Of a DNA stretch of 64,000 bases, positions 16,776 to 24,783 are shown piece after piece. The first letter of the stretch is position 1; each line of letters starts with the position of its first letter. The DNA is from Candidatus Roizmanbacteria bacterium UBA1450 (GTDB lineage: Bacteria > Patescibacteriota > Microgenomatia > UBA1406 > GWC2-37-13). Where the stretch lies: contig DCTC01000001.1 of assembly GCA_002329205.1 (NCBI GenBank), positions 866,310-930,309 on the forward strand. The letters are read 5' to 3'. The notes under the pieces were generated by a model, which saw nothing but the letters and a program-made list of their open reading frames with translations, was not told the origin of the DNA and made no database searches. The position numbers were made by a program, and so were the translations under genes.

Positions 16776-17104
16776 ATAGGTATTTCGAGACCGAATATAA
16801 ATGCAAGAAGCCTCACGACTAAAAATGCAGTGACAATAACAAGAATACCAACTACTGCGTAAATCGCAGTTTGTTGAGCCTGTTGCATCTTTTCCGGTTC
16901 CCCGCCTGAGGTGAGTACCGTGTAACCTGCCCACATAAACATAGCTCCGAAGATGATGACAGCCAGGATTGTCAATGTCGGGACAATAATACTTAGTAGC
17001 GTATTAACATTGGCAATACGTGCCGGTTTGAATGAATCCTCATTGATGAACGGAGTAGGAGTTGTTGCCAGGAACGTTTGAAATGTTGCAAGAATTGCAT
17101 CCAT
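16772..17104 (-). CDS. Pilin-like two-TM protein (VirB2/TrbC type)
   Basis: 110 aa from the ATG at 17104. It has an N-terminal amphipathic stretch, then two TM helices (about residues 36-60 and 78-105) separated by 'TSGGEPEKMQQAQQTAIYAV', the same loop pattern as the next gene. The two genes overlap by 4 bp and are probably co-expressed subunits of one surface filament or secretion channel. The gene is divergent from uppS, with about 75 bp between starts. A longer frame into uppS on the opposite strand is a shadow. Confidence 0.8.
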   Translation of the reverse strand: MDAILATFQTFLATTPTPFINEDSFKPARIANVNTLLSIIVPTLTILAVIIFGAMFMWAGYTVLTSGGEPEKMQQAQQTAIYAVVGILVIVTAFLVVRLLAFIFGLEIPI

Positions 17105-17178
17105 ATACCAATGAGTGTATATGAATCCAAAAGCAAAAGCAAGAGATATATCACGGTATATTGCTATAATATGAGTGT

Positions 17179-17874
17179 ATGGATGAGAAAAGTCTAAAAC
17201 ATGTCGCAATAATTCCCGATGGAAATCGAAGATGGGCACGTGCAAAAGGGAAACCTTCTCTTGAGGGACACCGTTTTGCTGTAGAGCATACCTTACCGGA
17301 TCTATTCGATGCGGTGCAGGAACTTGGGATAGAGTATTGTACAGTCTGGCTTCTTTCTCCTGAAAATTTTTCGAAACGGACGCCACGGGAAGTACAAAAT
17401 TTGTTACGGCTTTTGAAGCTGTTTCTCAGACGGCGTATTGATGAAATGGATAAAAAAAATGTCAGGATGAATATCATCGGTGATATAGATAATCTGCCGG
17501 AAGCAACTCAACATGAGCTTGCGTATGCTGTACAGCGAACAAAAAACAATACCGGTACTGTCGTTACTTTTGCCATAAATTATGGAGGAAGGGATGAAAT
17601 ACTGCGGGCTGTTCATAAAATGATGCATGAGGGTTTTGAAGCAAAATCGTTATCGAAGTCAAACTTCAGCCAATTCCTCGATACAACACATCTCCCCGAT
17701 CCTGATTTGATCATCCGGACCGGAGGGGAGAAACGAACATCAGGGTTTATGCTGTGGCAGGCAGAGTACGCAGAATATGCTTTTGTTGATACGCTTTTTC
17801 CTGATTTTTCACCGGGGGATTTGAAAACGTGTGTCGATGATTTTCTCCATAGACAGCGGCGATTCGGAAAATAA
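17179..17874 (+). CDS. uppS: Undecaprenyl (polyprenyl) diphosphate synthase
   Basis: 231 aa; cis-prenyltransferase that makes the lipid carrier for wall and glycan synthesis. All conserved regions are visible: 'HVAIIPDGNRRWARAKG' (residues 7-23) with the catalytic Asp, 'EGHRFAVEHTL', 'TVWLLSPENFSKR' (about 55-67), 'INYGGRDEIL' (about 131-140), and 'PDPDLIIRTGGEKRTSGFML' (about 174-193) with the RTGGE...S substrate site. The usual 'RxSNFLLWQ' is here 'RTSGFMLWQ'. An extended -10 TGCTATAAT ends 8 bp before the ATG (leaderless). It uses the isoprenoid product of the nearby mevalonate cluster. Confidence 0.95.
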   Translation: MDEKSLKHVAIIPDGNRRWARAKGKPSLEGHRFAVEHTLPDLFDAVQELGIEYCTVWLLSPENFSKRTPREVQNLLRLLKLFLRRRIDEMDKKNVRMNIIGDIDNLPEATQHELAYAVQRTKNNTGTVVTFAINYGGRDEILRAVHKMMHEGFEAKSLSKSNFSQFLDTTHLPDPDLIIRTGGEKRTSGFMLWQAEYAEYAFVDTLFPDFSPGDLKTCVDDFLHRQRRFGK

Positions 17875-17951
17875 CTATTACCGCACAATTCTTTCATTTT
17901 GTATATAATTAACATGAATCGTTATGTATTTGACCTGGCCGATAATCTGAT

Positions 17952-18998
17952 ATGTTTTCTCCGAATTTTAATATTACGAATAAAATTCTTACTCATATTT
18001 CCAAAATTGAAGCAGTTGAAGAGGTCATAAAACATGCTCCTATACTGCCTTTATGGGAAAAAGAATTCCGTGAAGATGCCATTGTCCGATCAGTACATCA
18101 TGGAACGCATATTGAAGGGAATATGCTTCAAAAGGATGAAGCCAAAGATGTCCTTCGGGGAAAAGATGTTATGGCACGCGCACGGGATGTTCAGGAAATC
18201 ATGAATTATCGGAGAGTCATTGATTTTATTGATGAAGAAGCGAAAAAGCAAATACCCGACGTCAGTGAAAATACGATTCATAAAATTCATAAGATTGTCG
18301 TAGACAAAATTCTTTCCCCTGATCAGGCAGGGACTTATCGAACAAAGCAAGTTGTCATTCGCAACTCGCAAACGGGAGAAATAACATTCAAACCGCCGGC
18401 GCCGATTGAGGTTCCGTATCTTATGAAAGAATTTGTGAGTTGGATCAATCGGACAACCAAAGAAGAATTACATCCGTTGCTCAAAGCCGGTATCGCCCAT
18501 CATGAGTTTGTCCGAATTCATCCGTATATTGACGGCAATGGACGTGTATCCCGAAGCCTTTCCACACTGCTTCTTCAGCAGGGAGGATATGATATACGGA
18601 GATTTTTTTCACTTGAAGAGTATTATGATAAAGACGCCATCATGTATTATGAAAGTCTTCAGAAAGCGACCAATGGAGATATGACGACCTGGCTTGAATA
18701 CTTTACCTATGGTGCTGCGGTCGAATTTGAAAAAATCAAAGACAAAATACTTCGGCTTTCAAAGGATGCCAAGTTGAAGGAAAAATTCGGCGGTAAGCAG
18801 ATTTTTTTGACTGAGCGCCAAGTGAGGCTCATTGAGTATATGCAGGATATTGGTTATATTCAGAATAAAGGATTTGCCTCGATTTTCCCCGATATTTCGG
18901 AAGATTCCGTACTTCGTGACTTGAAGGATTTGATCGAAAAAGGGCTGGTGAAAAAAATCGGTAAAACAAAAGCAGCAAGATATGTACTCACCGGATAG
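17952..18998 (+). CDS. Fic family protein with C-terminal winged helix
   Basis: 348 aa. The Fic core motif is complete: HPYIDGNGR (residues 190-198) in 'HHEFVRIHPYIDGNGRVSRS', so AMP-transfer (or related) activity is expected. The N-terminal region contains 'SVHHGTHIEGN' (about 47-57), which matches the inhibitory (S/T)xxxE(G/N) helix of class II Fic proteins, so it is likely self-inhibited. The last about 75 residues ('FLTERQVRLIEYMQDIGYI', 'SEDSVLRDLKDLIEKGLVKK') form a winged-helix DNA-binding domain, common in Fic/DUF4172-like regulators. Targets are unknown. A dispersed palindromic repeat follows the gene. Confidence 0.9.
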   Translation: MFSPNFNITNKILTHISKIEAVEEVIKHAPILPLWEKEFREDAIVRSVHHGTHIEGNMLQKDEAKDVLRGKDVMARARDVQEIMNYRRVIDFIDEEAKKQIPDVSENTIHKIHKIVVDKILSPDQAGTYRTKQVVIRNSQTGEITFKPPAPIEVPYLMKEFVSWINRTTKEELHPLLKAGIAHHEFVRIHPYIDGNGRVSRSLSTLLLQQGGYDIRRFFSLEEYYDKDAIMYYESLQKATNGDMTTWLEYFTYGAAVEFEKIKDKILRLSKDAKLKEKFGGKQIFLTERQVRLIEYMQDIGYIQNKGFASIFPDISEDSVLRDLKDLIEKGLVKKIGKTKAARYVLTG

Positions 18999-19016
18999 TA
19001 GCTCTGTATTGTAGTA

Positions 19017-19140
19017 TGTCATCCCGAACTTGTTTCGGGATCTTAGAAATAAATTTAATAAAGAGCACAATCCTACTTTTCAGGAAATTTTCTGTTGTAA
19101 TAGATGCTGAAACATCCGCCAGCCGGCGGACAGCATGACA
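19017..19140. repeat. Dispersed palindromic repeat (TGTCAT...ATGACA), composite copy
   Basis: An intergenic element bounded by TGTCAT and ATGACA. The left unit contains the hairpin ATCCCGAA-CTTGT-TTCGGGAT (19021-19041). The right unit, read on the minus strand, is TGTCATGCTG then a palindrome (TCCGCCGGCTGGCGGA) then TTTCAGCATCT, i.e. the same kind of unit with an inserted palindrome. A related copy is at 50363-50425. Similar 'TGTCATnCnGAAC' repeats are known in many bacteria. Confidence 0.65.
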
Positions 19141-19178
19141 ATAATTCAAAAAATCATTAATTTATTTACAAATAGGAC

Positions 19179-20966
19179 ATGACATTTCAGGAATTATCAC
19201 AATATATCAAAACAATTGAAGAAACCTCCTCTCGTTTGGAGATTACAAAAATCCTTGCTGATTTATTCGAAAAATTATCTCCTGACGAATACGAGAAAGC
19301 GGTACATCTTCTTCAGGGTCAAGTTTCACCAAAATATGCGATCATCAATTTCGGAATGGCTGAAAAAATGGTTATCAAAGCAGTTGTATCAGCAATGCAG
19401 GTTGACAGCAAAGAATTCATGCGCGAATACAAACAAGTGGGAGATCTAGGAGAAGTGGCACAAAAATTAAAGGAAGCAAATCCTTCTTTTGAACAGAAGG
19501 ATTTGTCAATACAAGAAGTCTTTGAAACACTCTTGCGGATGGCAAAAGCAAATGGTGAAGGTTCTCAGGATGAGAAAATCAGACTCCTTGGCTCTTTGAT
19601 CCGTCAACTGGATTCATTGTCAACCCGATATGTGACGCGCATACCGGTCGGAGCATTGCGGCTCGGTTTCTCTGATATGACGATTTTGGATGCGCTGTCA
19701 TGGATGATACAAAAAGACAAAGGACTTCGAAGTGTACTTCAAAGTGCTTATCATGTATATCCGGATCTGGGACATATCGGGCGTATGATCAAAGAGGGAG
19801 GATTAGAACAAGTGAAAAAAGTTGAACCTGATATATTTACCCCGATCATAATGATGCGGGCTGAACGCCTTTCTTCCGGTGATGAAATTATTGAAAAAAT
19901 CGGTGAGTGCGCTGTTGAACCAAAATTTGACGGGTTCAGATTGCAAGTACATAAAAAAGGGAAGGATGTTAAATTGTATACCCGAGGATTGGAAGATGCG
20001 ACGTTTATGTATCCTGATGTTGTGGAAGGAGTGAGAAATGAAGTAGTCGCGGATGAGGTTATCCTTGAAGGTGAAGCAATTGGATATGATCCTCTTGCTC
20101 AAAGTTTTTTGCCTTTCCAGGAAACCGTACAACGGAAACGAAAATATGGCATCGAAGAGAAAGCGAAAGAAATTCCGCTCAAGTTATTTGCATTTGAACT
20201 CCTTTATGTCGACGGGAAAAACTATATAAATGAACCGTTTACTACCCGAAGAGCAAAACTCGTACAGCTTGTGAAAAATACGGGAGATAGAGCAATGGAT
20301 ACCGTGATTGTGGCAGATGATCAGGTGATCGCTGACCCCAAAAAACTGGAGCTAATGTTCGATGATGCTATAACCAAGGGTCTGGAAGGAATAGTAGCAA
20401 AGAAGTTGGACGGCACCTATCAGCCGGGAGCGCGGGGATGGAATTGGATTAAATTTAAACGAAGTTATTCATCCAAGATTGATGATACGATAGATTGTCT
20501 TATCATGGGATACGATTACGGCAAGGGAAAACGGGCTTCTTTTGGGATCGGTGCATTTTTAGTCGGCGTATATGATGACCAAAATGATCAGTTTCTGACG
20601 GTTGCGAAAATCGGAACCGGTCTGACGGATGATGAGTGGAAAGAACTGAAGATAAAAAGTGAAAAGCTGATAGTTGAGAAAAAACCGGTTTCCTATGAAA
20701 TTGATAAATTGATGACCTGTGACGTATGGATCACGCCGGAAATTATTGTTGAAATCAAAGCGGACGAGATCACCCGATCACCGGTTCATACCGCGGGAAG
20801 AGTCATGAAACCATCGAAATCAGGATCATCCGAAGAAGTGGAAACACCAGGATACGCGTTGAGGTTTCCTCGTCTTGTCCGTTTTAGAGAAGATAAATCG
20901 CCAACGGAAGTAACATCCTTACATGAACTTGCTGACATGTTTCAGTTGCAATCATCATCAAGATAG
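19179..20966 (+). CDS. lig: ATP-dependent DNA ligase (archaeal type)
   Basis: 595 aa; seals nicks in DNA using ATP. An N-terminal DNA-binding domain (about residues 1-215) precedes the adenylation domain. Motif I 'AVEPKFDGFRLQ' holds the AMP-binding Lys249; next come 'LYTRGLEDAT', motif III-like 'ILEGEAIGYDP', 'GLEGIVAKKLDGTYQPG' and 'GWNWIKFKRSY' (motifs IV-V). A C-terminal OB domain with 'IVEIKADEITRSPVHTAG' follows. Length and order match the archaeal/eukaryotic-like ligases (Lig1/LigB) rather than short viral ones. No NAD-dependent ligase is in the window. A weak -10 (TACAAA) lies 6 bp before the ATG. Confidence 0.93.
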   Translation: MTFQELSQYIKTIEETSSRLEITKILADLFEKLSPDEYEKAVHLLQGQVSPKYAIINFGMAEKMVIKAVVSAMQVDSKEFMREYKQVGDLGEVAQKLKEANPSFEQKDLSIQEVFETLLRMAKANGEGSQDEKIRLLGSLIRQLDSLSTRYVTRIPVGALRLGFSDMTILDALSWMIQKDKGLRSVLQSAYHVYPDLGHIGRMIKEGGLEQVKKVEPDIFTPIIMMRAERLSSGDEIIEKIGECAVEPKFDGFRLQVHKKGKDVKLYTRGLEDATFMYPDVVEGVRNEVVADEVILEGEAIGYDPLAQSFLPFQETVQRKRKYGIEEKAKEIPLKLFAFELLYVDGKNYINEPFTTRRAKLVQLVKNTGDRAMDTVIVADDQVIADPKKLELMFDDAITKGLEGIVAKKLDGTYQPGARGWNWIKFKRSYSSKIDDTIDCLIMGYDYGKGKRASFGIGAFLVGVYDDQNDQFLTVAKIGTGLTDDEWKELKIKSEKLIVEKKPVSYEIDKLMTCDVWITPEIIVEIKADEITRSPVHTAGRVMKPSKSGSSEEVETPGYALRFPRLVRFREDKSPTEVTSLHELADMFQLQSSSR

Positions 20967-20969
20967 TTA

Positions 20970-21722
20970 CTAGCTACGCTTTAGTTTTTTCGGGAGTGAA
21001 GGAAAATTGAATGACGGTTTTTTTACACCGCGCAGCTCACGGACATGAACTCCGTGATTCTTAAGCATCTTCCGAACTCTTTGCGGATATTCAAGAAAAA
21101 ATGAAGTAGGGTTGCCGACCAGACGACGGGTGGATGTGTAGACTTTTATTGAAGGATCATATCCGATTTGTCCGCCTACCTGATCAATGTGTATCGATAA
21201 GTCAATATCTTCATGAACCATTGTATCATCGAGACATACCTGGTCTTTGATTTTGTTCCACATAGTTTTTTTCATTGAAAGGTTTGGTCCGACTAAAGGG
21301 TAGTAACCGAGTACTATATGCAAGGTGCCTAAGTAGCGGTTAAATATGGGCGCGTTGATATAATCCGGCAAGGTATCATAATATGAAGCTCCGGAAACGG
21401 CATCATATTCTGGATTTTGTTCAAAGAACTGTTTTATATGTTTGACCCACTGAGGATCAGTCTTGGAATCCGAATCAGTCCGGGCAATTATTTCGTATTT
21501 TGCTTCATTGAATCCTCGGTTGCGGGCAGGGATCATTCCTTGTTCTTTCTCATGTACCAAGCGGACCGGAAATTTGGTCGCGATTTCAACAGTTTTGTCT
21601 GTTGAATTATTATTTACAACGATAATTTCATCAGGTTTTATTTCCTGCTGCATGAGTGATTCAAGACATGTTCCGATATATTTTTCTTCATTGTATGCCG
21701 GTATGACGACTGATACTTTCAT
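20970..21722 (-). CDS. Family 2 glycosyltransferase
   Basis: A 250-aa GT-A enzyme. It opens with 'KVSVVIPAYNEEKYIGTCLE' (residues 2-21), then 'IVVNNNSTDKTVEIA' (about 35-49) and the donor/metal site 'ARTDSDSKTDP' (about 82-92). 'VHEDIDLSIHI' (about 166-176) is the probable catalytic-base region. No TM, so it acts on the inner face of the membrane or in the cytosol. It transfers sugar to an unknown acceptor; the neighbouring DUF2298 membrane protein suggests surface glycan work. TACAAT (21729-21734) lies 6 bp before the ATG. It is convergent with the DNA ligase gene, 3 bp apart. Confidence 0.9.
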   Translation of the reverse strand: MKVSVVIPAYNEEKYIGTCLESLMQQEIKPDEIIVVNNNSTDKTVEIATKFPVRLVHEKEQGMIPARNRGFNEAKYEIIARTDSDSKTDPQWVKHIKQFFEQNPEYDAVSGASYYDTLPDYINAPIFNRYLGTLHIVLGYYPLVGPNLSMKKTMWNKIKDQVCLDDTMVHEDIDLSIHIDQVGGQIGYDPSIKVYTSTRRLVGNPTSFFLEYPQRVRKMLKNHGVHVRELRGVKKPSFNFPSLPKKLKRS

Positions 21723-21892
21723 ACCTTTATTGTATCAAACAAAACGTGTATATATAAAAAATCCTGTGAGAAATAAGGATTTTAAGTTATCCACAGAATG
21801 TGAATAATTCAATTTAGATTGATATATAAATATAATTTTACGCATAAAAACTATAGGACATAGGTAAATTAATCGCTAAAATACTATAAGAC

Positions 21893-21921
21893 TTGACGTT
21901 GGAATTATCGTGAATTAGGAT
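21893..21921 (+). promoter_or_regulatory. Promoter for 50-aa ORF
   Basis: TTGACG (21893-21898), exactly 17 bp, TAGGAT (21916-21921), then 6 bp to an ATG. The layout is the same as for recognised genes in this window, and supports the small ORF that follows. Confidence 0.55.
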
Positions 21922-21927
21922 AAGATT

Positions 21928-22080
21928 ATGAATCTAAGAGCAATCCGAAATTATCGTCGGGGAACAAATGAAGAGAAAGTGAAAATGATTAGTACTGATT
22001 TAAAACATTTCGGAAGAAAACAGTTATTTGTTTTAATGAACAAGAGACTCGATTTACCGTTTCAGACTATTCAGCTATAA
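21928..22080 (+). CDS. Small basic protein (50 aa), unknown
   Basis: In an otherwise gene-free 512-bp gap. The product is basic ('MNLRAIRNYRRGTNEEKVKM', 'HFGRKQLFVLMNKRLDLPF') with no TM. Support comes from the well-placed promoter with a 6-bp gap to the ATG and a strong terminator (22111-22164) shortly after the stop, forming a complete small transcription unit. No family recognised; a non-coding RNA of the same extent remains possible. Confidence 0.5.
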   Translation: MNLRAIRNYRRGTNEEKVKMISTDLKHFGRKQLFVLMNKRLDLPFQTIQL

Positions 22081-22110
22081 AACTACCGCAAAAGGGGGAC
22101 AAAAAAGAAA

Positions 22111-22164
22111 GAGCATCACTACCGCTCGTATAAAGGGGACGACGTGTAGTAATGCTCTTTTTTT
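22111..22164. terminator. Bidirectional intrinsic terminator
   Basis: GAGCATCACTAC (22111-22122) pairs with GTAGTAATGCTC (22146-22157), 11 of 12 positions, with T7 after it on the plus strand and an A-rich run before it (T-run on the minus strand). It can end both the small plus-strand unit and the leftward DUF2298 transcript. The 23-nt loop is large for a terminator. Confidence 0.8.
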
Positions 22165-22234
22165 GTTCTTAAAATCTTTCAAGAACAACTTAATTAACGA
22201 TATCATAACTCCTATTTCTTGTCAAGATGTTCGC

Positions 22235-24553
22235 TTAATAAACCTTATATAGAGCCCCAAAACCATTGTCTGACTCGAAAACCTTTATTCCAATTTCCGA
22301 AAATTTATCTTCGTTTATCTCACGATATTTTTCTCTTTCAATGTTGGAAATAACTACATACTCTATGTCATATTTATTTATCAATCGTCTGGTTAGTTGA
22401 AGATCTTCGGATTGATACAGAGCCTCAATGTCAGGGATGCGCTGTCCCACAATATCTGAAGAACCTCTCCACAACCATTGATGTACCCACCAGCCTGCTA
22501 CTGTCGGCGTACCGGTATAGGCAGAAATACGGTTGTAATCCGTATATGAATCTCCCTGGGCCTCGAGAATAACTGGCTGGCCTGGAATATTTCTATTTAT
22601 ATAATCAATAATTTCTTTATCTTGGGGATACATACTTTCCATCCATGCTGATCCGTCGAGCTTCGGGGCTTCCTTATACGTCTGGGACTCGAACAATCCC
22701 GGATAGTATGAAGGGAACGCGAGGAGCGGATAGATGAGAACGAATAAAAAGAAGAAGATAAAAATCGCTTTTAATATATATCGCAGTCTTGAACTCCACA
22801 GACCAATACGATAAAACGCAAATACTGAGCCAATGCTCATCATGATGAATGCCTGATAACCCATTTTAAACATGGTGTTTGCTCTGAAGTGACCCGGGTA
22901 GATATCTTTAATATAGAAAAATTCAGGGACAACAATAAGGAATGTTCCGTATCCGAAAAGCATAAGAATAAAACTGTCTACCCATGTGTATGTTTTGTTT
23001 TTAATATGATTATTCTTGATAAGATAGGTCAGCAAAAGAAGGGCCGAAATCCAGAAGAATCCCCACAAAACAAGAAGCATATATACGGGAGACACTTGAC
23101 AGTTGCCGTTCTCAAATAAGAAGGGGCCGATTTGCTTCATATTAACGAGAAAGTCTGGACTACAGTTCACACCAATCGAACTGGCAAACGGTTCAAAGAA
23201 CCAGGAAAACGGTAGGGATACGAGGATGAATGAACCAATCGAGATACCAGCTAATATTATAAACTCCCAGGAAATTCTATATAAGAAAAAGTACATGACA
23301 AAAGCAAGGAGCAAGTAGATCGGTCCGTCGAAAGCATTAGTCATGTAGTTGACTGCGATCATTGCACCGATAAGAATAGACATTCCAATTTCAGTTTTTG
23401 TTAGATGTATATCTTTTATTTTTTTCTTGATAAACTGCAGTCCATCATGTTTTTTGAGAAATGAAAGGAAGTGGAGATTGAGGATGGATATGTGTTTATG
23501 TTCATGCTTTTTATGCCATTTCTCGAAGAATACCCATATGCAGGCGAGCGTCAACAGCACAAATGGAATATCAAATACATGCCCATGCAAGTCCGCAACT
23601 ACATATGAATAAGACGGGAATTCATGGATCGTGAATGGAATAAATCGGGTCGCATTGGGATACCAGTAACTGGAGTTTTGAATAAGACTTTCAAGAAGAC
23701 CTTTGCCAGTACTCATCGTTTTAGATACTGCTCCAGGAGATTGGAATATCTGCCAGAAAGGGATGGGTTTATCATTGGGATACCCCGTAGTCAGTATATA
23801 GATAGTATGCAAATTCCCGCCAAGATTGAGAATATAGGTACCGAGCAATCCGATAAGGGCTGATGGCCAGAGGCTTATTTGAAGGTTTTTCCGTATCTTC
23901 TGTCTCAGTCTGTGGATGATCGATCCGGTCAGCGAAAAAGCCAGTGTCATGCCCTGTGCAAATATGGTTGCAAGTATCAGATTGTAGCCGACAAACGGAT
24001 TTATACCCGTAAATTTGATCAGAAATGCTCCGGTCAGGTGACCGAAGTAATAATAGTTAATTGGATAGCCTTCTGGGTGAGTTGGATCGGCAGACAACCA
24101 CATGTCTTTGGGCGGAAAATACTCAGCGCGATTGATGGATTGTATAAATCCGAAATCCATGAATTTCTCCAGACCATGTATCGACGGTTCCTGGCCGCGG
24201 ATAAACGATAATGCCACTAAACTGAAAAAAAATAGGACTTCAATACTGATGATAAGGAGAATTGATTTGCTGCTCAGTTTCTTTATTTGTTTGATGTCTT
24301 CCTTGAAGTATTTTATTATGACAACTCCGATCAAAACGCTTATTATGACGAGGCTTTCTTTGGTGAACGGGAGAATATGGAGTATCCCTAAAAAGAAAAT
24401 GAGATAACTCATGGTAATAATGCCAATTGTCTTGGCAAATGCATAGCCATGGTCAATAAATGTGCCGAAAAGACGCTGGGCAATAGGAAAAAACAAGAGG
24501 CCCAGCACAAAAAGATAGAAGTACCATATTAGTATAGAAGTAAACCATCCCAT
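22235..24553 (-). CDS. DUF2298 (YYY-type) multi-TM membrane protein
   Basis: 772 aa with about 14-16 TM helices. The signature of the DUF2298/Chlor_Arch_YYY family is clear: 'GLEKFMDFGFIQSINRAEYF' followed by 'PPKDMWLSADPTHPEGYPIN' and 'YYYFGHLTGAFLIKF' (about residues 124-180). The C-terminal soluble part contains 'GWWVHQWLWRGSS'. Relatives occur in archaea, Chloroflexi and CPR, and have a GT-C-like membrane fold, so lipid-linked sugar transfer is a reasonable inference. A glycosyltransferase gene lies nearby. It is terminated by the hairpin at 22111-22164. Confidence 0.85.
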   Translation of the reverse strand: MGWFTSILIWYFYLFVLGLLFFPIAQRLFGTFIDHGYAFAKTIGIITMSYLIFFLGILHILPFTKESLVIISVLIGVVIIKYFKEDIKQIKKLSSKSILLIISIEVLFFFSLVALSFIRGQEPSIHGLEKFMDFGFIQSINRAEYFPPKDMWLSADPTHPEGYPINYYYFGHLTGAFLIKFTGINPFVGYNLILATIFAQGMTLAFSLTGSIIHRLRQKIRKNLQISLWPSALIGLLGTYILNLGGNLHTIYILTTGYPNDKPIPFWQIFQSPGAVSKTMSTGKGLLESLIQNSSYWYPNATRFIPFTIHEFPSYSYVVADLHGHVFDIPFVLLTLACIWVFFEKWHKKHEHKHISILNLHFLSFLKKHDGLQFIKKKIKDIHLTKTEIGMSILIGAMIAVNYMTNAFDGPIYLLLAFVMYFFLYRISWEFIILAGISIGSFILVSLPFSWFFEPFASSIGVNCSPDFLVNMKQIGPFLFENGNCQVSPVYMLLVLWGFFWISALLLLTYLIKNNHIKNKTYTWVDSFILMLFGYGTFLIVVPEFFYIKDIYPGHFRANTMFKMGYQAFIMMSIGSVFAFYRIGLWSSRLRYILKAIFIFFFLFVLIYPLLAFPSYYPGLFESQTYKEAPKLDGSAWMESMYPQDKEIIDYINRNIPGQPVILEAQGDSYTDYNRISAYTGTPTVAGWWVHQWLWRGSSDIVGQRIPDIEALYQSEDLQLTRRLINKYDIEYVVISNIEREKYREINEDKFSEIGIKVFESDNGFGALYKVY

Positions 24554-24633
24554 ATCTTGTCAAAGATACTACGTTTGTATTGCAATTTCAAGCTATTTTT
24601 GATATAAAAGACCAAAAGAACAGGCTTGAATAC

Positions 24634-24651
24634 CGTTTTTCATGAAAAACG
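24634..24651. promoter_or_regulatory. Perfect 18-bp palindrome upstream of valS
   Basis: CGTTTTTCATGAAAAACG, a perfect palindrome in the 230-bp gap between the DUF2298 gene and valS (divergent). No T-run after it. It may be an operator. Confidence 0.3.
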
Positions 24652-24783
24652 TTCACTCAAAGTTTGAAGGATAGTAATCTCAGAATTTTTCGGGTATATA
24701 GTCAATATCAACAAATCTTGACAAACATTCAAAACAGGTATCCTTCGCCTTGCATAGACGGAATCCAGTGTACAATTACTGAT

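Noticed and set aside
17914..18033. Short ORF (39 codons) starting at ATG 17914, 5 bp after TATAAT
   Set aside because: It overlaps the Fic gene start in another frame and its product looks random; the Fic gene itself at 17952 is certain. The promoter is probably that of the Fic gene.
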